Source of the DNA: Cyclobacteriaceae bacterium
GTDB taxonomy: Bacteria > Bacteroidota > Bacteroidia > Cytophagales > Cyclobacteriaceae
Direction: 5' to 3'
Assembly: GCA_030589835.1 (NCBI GenBank)
Contig: JAUUZS010000161.1
Location: forward strand, 1 to 8,469
DNA: 8,469 nucleotides
The position numbers and the translations under genes are program-made. Of this stretch, positions 1 to 4,840 are shown one piece after another. Every line of letters starts with the position of its first letter. Within the stretch, counting starts at the first letter, position 1. The notes beneath the pieces were generated by a model, which saw only the letters and a list, made by a program, of their open reading frames with translations, was not told the DNA's origin and searched no databases.

Positions 1-1790
1 ACCAAGCGAGGCATGGAAATTCCAATATGGATACCCTGGTGGCGCTAAGTACCGGGATTGCTTTTAGCTTCAGTGTATTCAATACCCTGTTCCCGGAATT
101 TTTGAGCAGTCGGGGCATACCGCCACACGTATATTACGAAGCCGCCACGGTCATCATTACCTTTATTACGCTGGGTAAACTCCTCGAAGAAAAGGCGAAA
201 TCTAATACTTCGTCTGCCATTAAGAAACTGATGGGATTGCAGCCAAAGACCTTAAAAGCGATAAGAAATGGTGAAGAGGTGGAAATACCAATTGTTTCTG
301 TGCTCCAGGGAGATACCATTGTAATTCGTCCGGGGGAAAAACTACCTGTTGATGGTGAAGTCATTGAAGGCAGTTCTTTTGTGAATGAAAGTATGATCAC
401 CGGAGAGCCTGTTCCTGTCGAAAAGATCAGGGGCGAAAAAGTATTTGCCGGTACAATCAATCAAAAGGGGAGCTTCAGATTTACAGCCGAAAAAGTAGGG
501 AGCGCAACTTTGCTCTCGCAAATTATTAAGATGGTACAAGAGGCACAGGGGAGTAAGGCACCTGTGCAAAAACTGGTTGATAAGATCGCAGGAATATTTG
601 TTCCTGTGGTGATCGGAATCTCCATCCTCACATTTATTACCTGGATGATTTTTGGTGGGGAAGACGCCTTTACGCATGCCTTATTCACATCTATTGCGGT
701 GCTGGTAATTGCCTGTCCATGTGCCTTGGGGCTTGCTACACCCACAGCCATTATGGTCGGGATCGGCAAAGGAGCCGAAAACAATATCCTGATCAAGGAT
801 GCTGAAAGCCTGGAATTGGCGCACAAGGTGAATGCCATTATATTAGATAAAACAGGAACCATTACCGAAGGAAAACCAGTCGTAACGGATGTGTTTTGGG
901 AGGATGAGATTGGATCGGAGCATGTGAAGCCAATCCTAATGGCGATGGAATCAAAATCTGAGCATCCTCTGGCAGAAGCAGTCGTTCAAAAGCTCAGGGA
1001 GGAGGGAATTACATCCGATATCATTACCGGTTTCGAGAGCATTACAGGTATGGGCGTTCAGGCAATGGATTCCAAAGAAATGATGTTCTATGTAGGCAAT
1101 CAGAAACTATTAGTCGAGCAGGATATTGCTGTACCTAACGCACTAAATAAAAAAGCTGATGATCTTAGAAGACAAGCCAAAACAGTAATCTTTTTCGCCA
1201 ATCAAGATAAAGCCTTGGGTCTGCTTGCTATTGCTGATAAAATTAAAGAATCATCAATGATGGCAATTGAAGAACTTCAAAACCGGGATATTGATGTGTA
1301 TATGCTGACCGGAGATAACCATCAAACGGCTGCGGCAGTTGCAAATGAATTGAATTTAAGCCATTTCAAAGCGGAGGTTTTGCCTTCCGATAAAGCACAA
1401 TTTGTAAAAGAGTTGCAATCTCAGGGAAAGATTGTGGCAATGGTGGGGGATGGCATCAATGATTCTCATGCCTTGGCTCAGGCTGATGTGAGCATTGCGA
1501 TGGGCAAAGGATCTGATATTGCCATGGATGTAGCTAAAATGACCCTGATCACTTCTGACCTGATGGCAATTCCTAAGGCATTGAACCTGTCAAAAAAAAC
1601 AGTGACGGGCATTCGGCAAAATTTGTTTTGGGCATTCATATACAATATAATCGGAATACCGGTAGCTGCCGGAATATTATATCCTATTAGTGGATTTTTA
1701 TTAGATCCGATGATAGCCGGAGCAGCAATGGCTTTCAGCTCAGTATCTGTTGTTGCCAATAGCCTGCGCCTGAAAGCAAGCAAGATTTAA
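1..1790 (+). CDS. copA: Cu(+)-exporting P1B-type ATPase, 5'-truncated by window edge
   Basis: Inner-membrane pump that expels Cu(+) using ATP. Numbering from the ATG at 27: A-domain ITGEP (T125-E127), metal-binding CPC in the membrane helix (C230-P231-C232), phosphorylated D274 in DKTGT, ATP-binding SEHP (H313-P314) and GMG (341-343), TGD (428-430), GDGIND (474-479). The late helices carry Y539-N540 and M568..S571-S572, the Cu(+)-type signature of P1B-1 pumps. The ATG at 27 is not the start: the frame is open to base 3 and reads QARHGNSN just before MDTLVALSTG, a junction internal to the family. The N-terminal HMA domain(s) and first two helices should lie before the window; full-length relatives have roughly 730-850 residues. 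H481 replaces the common proline of GDGINDSP. A small HMA gene follows in the same direction, fitting a copper-resistance module. Family assignment is firm; copper specificity rests on the motifs. Confidence 0.95.
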   Translation, partial: QARHGNSNMDTLVALSTGIAFSFSVFNTLFPEFLSSRGIPPHVYYEAATVIITFITLGKLLEEKAKSNTSSAIKKLMGLQPKTLKAIRNGEEVEIPIVSVLQGDTIVIRPGEKLPVDGEVIEGSSFVNESMITGEPVPVEKIRGEKVFAGTINQKGSFRFTAEKVGSATLLSQIIKMVQEAQGSKAPVQKLVDKIAGIFVPVVIGISILTFITWMIFGGEDAFTHALFTSIAVLVIACPCALGLATPTAIMVGIGKGAENNILIKDAESLELAHKVNAIILDKTGTITEGKPVVTDVFWEDEIGSEHVKPILMAMESKSEHPLAEAVVQKLREEGITSDIITGFESITGMGVQAMDSKEMMFYVGNQKLLVEQDIAVPNALNKKADDLRRQAKTVIFFANQDKALGLLAIADKIKESSMMAIEELQNRDIDVYMLTGDNHQTAAAVANELNLSHFKAEVLPSDKAQFVKELQSQGKIVAMVGDGINDSHALAQADVSIAMGKGSDIAMDVAKMTLITSDLMAIPKALNLSKKTVTGIRQNLFWAFIYNIIGIPVAAGILYPISGFLLDPMIAGAAMAFSSVSVVANSLRLKASKI

Positions 1791-1796
1791 AATTAA

Positions 1797-1957
1797 GGGT
1801 CTGTCCATAAAGTCCGCTATCGGCGTTACGCCTGCCTGTCGGCAGACAGGCTTGCTCTCAAAATGGTCATTTACGAAATGTAAATTCACATTTTTCGAGC
1901 TGCGCAAGCCTTGATATCGAACTTTTTGAACCAGACACCGAGTTTATAGACAGGCTC
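1797..1957. mobile_element. MITE-like element with GGGTCTG-type ends
   Basis: A 161-bp non-coding unit between the two copper genes. The left end GGGTCTGTCCATAAAGT (1797-1813) matches the reverse complement of the right end (1941-1957) at 13 of 17 bases. A direct TAA flanks it on both sides (1794-1796 and 1958-1960), a T-N-A duplication as made by some IS5-family subgroups. Inside is a 7-bp hairpin, GCCTGTC-GGCA-GACAGGC, at about 1834-1851, and a second A/T-rich hairpin near 1875-1898. It has no coding capacity, so any movement would need a transposase in trans. It may also affect read-through from copA. IS5 affiliation is inference from end sequence and duplication length. Confidence 0.7.
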
Positions 1958-1988
1958 TAAGTATTACCAAATCATAAAAATTAAAATC

Positions 1989-2198
1989 ATGAACAAATTA
2001 AAATTTAAAACAAATATCAATTGCACAGGATGCCTTACAAAAGTCACCCCTTTTCTTGATGAAAATAAGCATATCGGGAATTGGGAAGTGGATTTGACAC
2101 ACGACGACAGGATACTTACCATCGAAACAACTAAGTTACTGCAAACCGATGTTGTTGAGATTGTAAATAAGGCAGGTTATAAAGCAGAAGAAATATAA
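1989..2198 (+). CDS. small HMA-domain protein, probable copper chaperone
   Basis: A 69-residue cytosolic protein consisting of one heavy-metal-associated fold: strand KFKTNI, metal loop with C12 and C15 (NCTGC), helix, strand NWEVDL, strand ILTIETT, final helix and KAGYKAEE. Such proteins bind Cu(+) through the two cysteines and hand it to the N-terminal HMA domain of CopA-type pumps. The usual motif is M-x-C-x-x-C; here asparagine (I-N-C-T-G-C) occupies the position just before the first cysteine and no methionine stands at the usual place, seen in some Bacteroidota relatives. The start ATG follows an A/T-only leader without a Shine-Dalgarno site, normal for this phylum. It lies about 200 bases after copA in the same direction, with a MITE between them, so it may be co-transcribed or have its own promoter. 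Another metal (Zn, Hg) cannot be ruled out. Confidence 0.85.
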   Translation: MNKLKFKTNINCTGCLTKVTPFLDENKHIGNWEVDLTHDDRILTIETTKLLQTDVVEIVNKAGYKAEEI

Positions 2199-2212
2199 GC
2201 GGATATTGAGTA

Positions 2213-2387
2213 TTAACCCGAAATATGCATTAGAAAATCTATTCCGCCTTTAAAATTCTTCAAAACAGCGCGTTACACACACTTATCTCAACTCACCATA
2301 GCGGTGCTATGCTTCGTCTCAATAAGTGGCTGTTTTATTGTATTTTAAAGGCTCATAACGAAGTTCTAATACATAATCCGGGTTTAA
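2213..2387. mobile_element. MITE-like palindromic element, TTAACCCG ends
   Basis: A 175-bp element starting 14 bases after the HMA gene stop. The ends TTAACCCGAAATATGCATTAGAA... (left, 2213-2235) and its right counterpart (2364-2387, read on the other strand TTAAACCCGGATTATGTATT...) match with few differences and one length change. Inward the two halves keep pairing: GCCTTTAAAAT 2246-2256 with 2342-2352, an AAACAG/CTGTTT pair, ACTTAT/ATAAGT, and ATAGC-ggt-GCTAT at the centre (2298-2310). The whole element could fold into one long interrupted hairpin and may end transcription of the copper genes. A 61-codon reading frame starting at 2309 lies inside it and on into neighbouring repeats, and is not credible as a gene. 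No clear target duplication was seen. Confidence 0.65.
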
Positions 2388-2390
2388 CAG

Positions 2391-2443
2391 GAGGGACGAT
2401 ATCCCTCACCTCTTCGACATGCCCTTCGGAACATGTCGAAGAG
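2391..2443. repeat. Two adjacent hairpins (REP-like)
   Basis: Two perfect palindromes stand side by side between two MITE-like elements: GAGGGA-CGATA-TCCCTC (2391-2407) and a 12-bp stem CTCTTCGACATG / CATGTCGAAGAG (2410-2421 with 2432-2443) around a 10-base loop containing CTTCGG. Dispersed intergenic palindromes of this general TTCGACATG type are familiar in bacterial genomes. Neither hairpin is followed by a T-run on either strand, so a classic terminator is not supported. Confidence 0.7.
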
Positions 2444-2482
2444 TGGTTTCCGGAGTATCAATATTGCTTGAATTTGATTTTA

Positions 2483-2643
2483 GGACACCTCTAATAACTC
2501 CATTTTGTTTCCCAACTCGGGCTTTTTTCCAGCTATTGCGTTACCAAAATACTCATTTAGCGATGTTAAACTCCGTTTTTGGCGCCTTGTATCTGAAAAA
2601 AATACCTACGTTGGTATTCCAAAAAGAATTAATAGAGGTGCCC
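2483..2643. mobile_element. MITE-like element with TTTA target duplication
   Basis: A 161-bp non-coding unit. The left end GGACACCTCTAATAACTC (2483-2500) matches the reverse complement of the right end (2626-2643, reading GGGCACCTCTATTAATTC) at 15 of 18 bases. TTTA stands directly before (2479-2482) and after (2644-2647), a plausible 4-bp target duplication. It encodes no transposase. Short frames crossing it (starts at 2419 and 2505) show no protein-like features. The family is not recognised by name. Confidence 0.65.
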
Positions 2644-2663
2644 TTTATATAATGGTGAGGTTG

Positions 2664-2681
2664 CAAACTACACCTAGCTGG
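2664..2681 (-). repeat. Dispersed 18-bp repeat, copy 1
   Basis: CAAACTACACCTAGCTGG is repeated at 4808-4825 with 16 of 18 bases identical. Both copies lie just downstream of the stop codon of a minus-strand gene, in the same orientation, 49 and 15 bases after the respective stops. Between this copy and the acetyltransferase stop there is only A/T-rich sequence. Function unknown. Confidence 0.5.
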
Positions 2682-2730
2682 GTAAGTACCTAAAAAATTA
2701 TAATTGCTATAATTTATATTCATAGCATAT

Positions 2731-3348
2731 CTATTTCTTTCTCATGTAATATAGTTCCAAACCCTTTTTAAACCATGTATTATATGTTTTAAAACCTTTC
2801 CTTGCATATATCTGAACATTTTTGGTGTTGGCAGTTTCAAGGTATACAGGCATCGATTTTTTCTCCATCTCTTCCATCACCGGATTCATCAACTTGCTTG
2901 CATATCCTTTGCCCTGGCTTTCAGGAAGCACTCCTATGAGGTACAATTGCCTATATTTTCCCGTTTTTGGATATTGTGTATGAGTAAACCGTTCATTTGT
3001 CAATATCCGAAGTACGCTCTTTACTCCAATTTGAAACAGGAAGCCCAAATTTCTTCTCACATATTCGAAAGTAAACTTCGCTTGCTGCTCACTTTTCCAC
3101 AGCGCTGTTGCGGTCTTGTCTTCAGTCATATATATATCACCAATCTGCATTGTTTCACGGAACAGGTAGCGCATCAAGATGTTTAACTTGTCGGGATTTT
3201 TGCTCTTTGCGAGCATCCATTTCAGATGGGGATCACTTTCAAATGACGTACTTAAAATATTTACAACTGTGGCTTCATCTTCATAAGTTGCTTTTATGAG
3301 TCTGACAACTTCAATCGTTTTTTTACTTTGAATGAGTGTAGCTTCCAT
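2731..3348 (-). CDS. GNAT-family N-acetyltransferase
   Basis: A 205-residue cytosolic enzyme expected to transfer acetyl from acetyl-CoA to an amine; the substrate cannot be read from the sequence. Motif A, which binds the CoA pyrophosphate, is at residues 136-150: YLIGVLPESQGKGYA, with V140, P142 and the Q145-G-K-G-Y loop. Motif B follows as VYLETANTKNVQIYARKGF (168-186), with N177, Y181 and G185-F186 in the usual places. The N-terminal third (18-60), with the acidic ATYEDEATVVNIL helix, is the typical first strand and helix. The length is slightly above a minimal GNAT domain. The start ATG follows TTAACAAATAAATC, an A/T-rich leader without Shine-Dalgarno. Upstream lies a tandem operator-like array and then a Crp-family regulator gene in the same direction, so regulation by that protein is a reasonable inference. 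Family certain, role unknown. Confidence 0.9.
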   Translation of the reverse strand: MEATLIQSKKTIEVVRLIKATYEDEATVVNILSTSFESDPHLKWMLAKSKNPDKLNILMRYLFRETMQIGDIYMTEDKTATALWKSEQQAKFTFEYVRRNLGFLFQIGVKSVLRILTNERFTHTQYPKTGKYRQLYLIGVLPESQGKGYASKLMNPVMEEMEKKSMPVYLETANTKNVQIYARKGFKTYNTWFKKGLELYYMRKK

Positions 3349-3363
3349 GATTTATTTGTTAAC

Positions 3364-3408
3364 CGTGTGTCAAAGTTTAAATAATTGTCTCGAAAATAAT
3401 TTGACACA
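3364..3408. promoter_or_regulatory. Inverted repeat TGTGTCAAA / TTTGACACA in the acetyltransferase leader
   Basis: TGTGTCAAA (3366-3374) and TTTGACACA (3400-3408) are perfect inverted copies 25 bases apart. The right arm is the start of the first unit of the 22-bp array; the left arm is an extra copy of the same motif in the opposite orientation, only 18-26 bases ahead of the acetyltransferase start codon. A regulator bound here could block transcription or initiation. The sites are visible; the function is inferred. Confidence 0.45.
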
Positions 3409-3496
3409 GGACAAAACAGGATTTGATCAAGGGCAAAATAGTATTTGACCCAGATCAAAAATCGATTTGACAAAAGGCAAAAAACGACTTGATTTA
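3399..3496. promoter_or_regulatory. 22-bp tandem array of Crp/Fnr-like dyads
   Basis: Four consecutive units of exactly 22 bp (3399, 3421, 3443, 3465) each read A-TTTGA-N6-NCAAA-N5. The right half-sites are ACAAA, GCAAA, TCAAA and GCAAA. A fifth unit begins at 3487 (ACTTGATTTA) and is cut by a MITE. Unit 3 is the best dyad, TTTGA-CCCAGA-TCAAA, also readable as TTGAC-N4-ATCAA, close to known Fnr/Dnr boxes. A 22-bp period places every site on nearly the same helix face. The array lies 51-148 bases ahead of the acetyltransferase start and follows the Crp-family gene. A selectively neutral minisatellite is the main alternative. The repeat structure is certain; the operator role is inferred. Confidence 0.65.
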
Positions 3497-3673
3497 GGGT
3501 CTGCTTAAATATAAATTACATTTATGATGTATAATTGTACCACATCTTCGAAATATTTTTCCCTTCAAAATCCTCACAATAACCCTGCTATTGTTGTGGT
3601 TTTGAATAAAAAAATATTCCAAATCTGCAGCACACTTATTTTTCAAAATAGCGATTTATATTTGAGCAGACCC
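3497..3673. mobile_element. Palindromic MITE inserted in the tandem array
   Basis: A 177-bp element with ends GGGTCTGCTTAAATATAAAT and, read inward from the other side, GGGTCTGCTCAAATATAAAT (one mismatch in 20). TTA flanks both sides (3494-3496 and 3674-3676) as a target duplication. The two halves pair along almost their whole length, including TTCAAAA and CACAATA/TATTGT around the centre, so the single strand could form one long hairpin. It has no credible gene; a 78-codon frame from 3524 runs out of it into the regulator gene. The GGGTCTG ends and T-N-A duplication resemble the element at 1797-1957 and fit the IS5 superfamily (inference). Confidence 0.8.
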
Positions 3674-3676
3674 TTA

Positions 3677-3698
3677 GAACAAATGATACGGTTAGTGA
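3677..3698. repeat. Displaced remainder of array unit 5
   Basis: GAACAAATGATA, just after the right TTA, completes unit 5: joined to 3487-3496 it gives ACTTGATTTA + GAACAAATGATA, exactly 22 bp, with the form CTTGA-N6-ACAAA. Further on, AAAAAACAGGGATTA (about 3700-3714) resembles the unit 1 to unit 2 junction, so the array may once have reached the regulator's stop codon. Confidence 0.6.
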
Positions 3699-3711
3699 TA
3701 AAAAACAGGGA

Positions 3712-4272
3712 TTATTTTTTTCTTATGCGGCTCAAGGTTGACTGGGTTATTCCCAGGTAAGATGCGATGTATCCAAGCGGGACCCTTTGTAAAATTTCAG
3801 GATATTTTGACATCAAATTCTGATATTTATCTTTAGCAGAGTCAAACCGCTCATTAAGCTTTCTCTCCTGTTTAACAAAATTCAACTCCAGCACTTTTCT
3901 GTAAAGATGATTTACCTCTGGATATTTTATGGTCAAAGCATTCAGGTCATCAAAAGTTAAAGCGTGAAGAATACTGTCCTCTAATAATTCAATTGTTTCA
4001 TGACATGGTTCATTGGAGATGAAGCTGTAAAAGGAAGTGATAAATTCATTTTCAAAAGTAAACCAGGTGGCGATTTCGTTGCCATCTTTCAGATGATAAC
4101 TTCGGATTGCGCCTTTCTCAACAAAAAAAATCCTTTTGGCAATGGACCCGCTTTTAATCAGCTTGTAACGTGCAGGAAATTCAATTATTTCGGTTTTCTC
4201 TATAAGAATATCAAGTAAATTCTCTTCCAGATAATGGATATTTAATATAGTGTCGACAAACGGGGAATTCAT
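3712..4272 (-). CDS. Crp/Fnr-family transcriptional regulator
   Basis: A 186-residue DNA-binding protein. Residues about 20-115 form a cyclic-nucleotide-binding-type beta barrel (FPARYKLIKSGSIAKRIFFVEKGAIRSYH, then GNEIATWFTFENEFITSFYSF), 118-150 the dimerisation helix, and 166-186 a short helix-turn-helix, LGYIASYLGITQSTLSRIRKK, ending right after the recognition helix as in many Bacteroidota members. The recognition helix keeps S-R (181-182), as in Fnr, but has serine where Fnr has its DNA-contacting glutamate. Only one cysteine (C90) is present, so an Fnr-type 4Fe-4S sensor is excluded; the ligand is unknown and residues for cAMP binding are not evident. It is followed, same strand, by the acetyltransferase gene after an array of Crp/Fnr-like dyads, its best candidate target. 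A nested dyad stands upstream of its own start. The A/T-rich leader lacks a Shine-Dalgarno site. Confidence 0.92.
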   Translation of the reverse strand: MNSPFVDTILNIHYLEENLLDILIEKTEIIEFPARYKLIKSGSIAKRIFFVEKGAIRSYHLKDGNEIATWFTFENEFITSFYSFISNEPCHETIELLEDSILHALTFDDLNALTIKYPEVNHLYRKVLELNFVKQERKLNERFDSAKDKYQNLMSKYPEILQRVPLGYIASYLGITQSTLSRIRKK

Positions 4273-4330
4273 ATTTTCTTATTTCATTTTATTAAGAGAA
4301 GTAAAATGCTGCTTCTTTCATTAGTGCTTT

Positions 4331-4375
4331 AATTGAAATGAGTTTGATCCTCATTCAAACAGGCCCATTTCAATT
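4331..4375. promoter_or_regulatory. Nested dyad upstream of the Crp-family gene
   Basis: The outer arms AATTGAAATG (4331-4340) and CATTTCAATT (4366-4375) are perfect 10-base inverted copies. Inside them GTTTGA (4342-4347) and TCAAAC (4355-4360) form a second perfect pair with 7 bases between. The dyad is centred about 80 bases ahead of the regulator's start codon. The inner pair uses the same TTTGA/TCAAA half-sites as the array downstream, though with a 7-base spacer instead of 6, so autoregulation is possible. It could also just be an RNA hairpin in the leader. Confidence 0.45.
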
Positions 4376-4548
4376 TGATTTTAAAAGTACATATTGTTAA
4401 AGCAAAATAATACACAATCTCAATTCCAGTTTGATTTTTTAACAAAAATTGATTCACTATCTTTATCAATAACGAATCCTGCTGTTGTCAAATCAGAATA
4501 ATGCGAAATAGTGACGAATAAATTGGCGCTTGTGTTCCAAATAAATTG
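4376..4548. other. A/T-rich gap with no recognised feature
   Basis: This stretch between the regulator's upstream dyad and the next repeat element holds no credible reading frame or RNA gene. ATTGAT/ATCAAT and TTCACTAT/ATAGTGA pairs suggest an old, decayed palindromic repeat around 4447-4520. The regulator's promoter may be here, but no clear TTTG / TAnnTTTG pair with proper spacing was found. Confidence 0.4.
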
Positions 4549-4805
4549 CCCCCACTGGGTGTAGATTGTATCTACACCCTCATATAAAATCAATATCTAT
4601 AAATGCTCCGCTAGTGCGTCTCGCCTGTCTGCCGAACAGTCAGGCTTGACTACACTGGTCCAAGTCCCTGCCCGGCAGGTGTGAATTATGCCTTTTTTAA
4701 TACTGTCAGAAGTTTCCACCTGAAGTTGACTGCCTGGTAATTAAATGCCGGATTTAAAATCCTATTGGATATTTGGGTGTAGAAAAATTCTACACCCAGT
4801 GGGGG
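4549..4805. mobile_element. MITE-like element with hairpin inside each terminal repeat
   Basis: A 257-bp non-coding unit with a perfect 17-bp terminal inverted repeat, CCCCCACTGGGTGTAGA at 4549-4565 and its complement at 4789-4805. Each end also contains its own hairpin: GGGTGTAGAT-TGT-ATCTACACCC (4557-4579) and GGGTGTAGAA-AAA-TTCTACACCC (4775-4797), 10-bp stems with 3-base loops. The interior has further palindromes: GCCTGTCTG-CCGAA-CAGTCAGGC (4623-4645, one mismatch) and CCTGCCCGGCAGG (about 4667-4679). No target duplication is evident. Paired subterminal hairpins recall REP/BIME or IS200/IS605-derived units, but the named family is unknown. It lies just beyond hsdR's stop; a frame from 4745 is spurious. 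Confidence 0.7.
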
Positions 4806-4807
4806 TA

Positions 4808-4825
4808 CAAACTACACCTGGTTGG
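4808..4825 (-). repeat. Dispersed 18-bp repeat, copy 2
   Basis: CAAACTACACCTGGTTGG matches 2664-2681 at 16 of 18 bases. It lies between the hsdR stop (15 bases away) and the terminal repeat of the neighbouring 257-bp element, and shares the core GGTGTAG(A/T)TTG with that element's left end on the opposite strand, so it may belong to the same repeat family. Confidence 0.5.
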
Positions 4826-4840
4826 AGTTTCTTCTATTCC

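Noticed and set aside
27..29. ATG as the start of the copper ATPase
   Set aside because: The frame is open upstream to the window edge and encodes the family-typical HGNxNMDTLVAL junction, so this methionine is internal.
2309..2693. Small overlapping reading frames (61-77 codons) on the plus strand
   Set aside because: They lie entirely within inverted-repeat elements and hairpins, overlap each other in different frames and have no recognisable protein features.
3399..3486. CRISPR array
   Set aside because: The 22-bp units are contiguous, without unique spacers, and each is only a dyad of short half-sites; no cas gene is nearby.
3524..3760. 78-codon plus-strand frame
   Set aside because: Mostly inside the palindromic MITE and ends within the opposite-strand regulator gene; its composition follows the DNA repeat.
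4775..4797. Intrinsic terminator for hsdR
   Set aside because: The 10-bp hairpin is strong, but on the hsdR strand it is followed by AAATATCC rather than a T-run, and it is explained as part of a repeat element's end.
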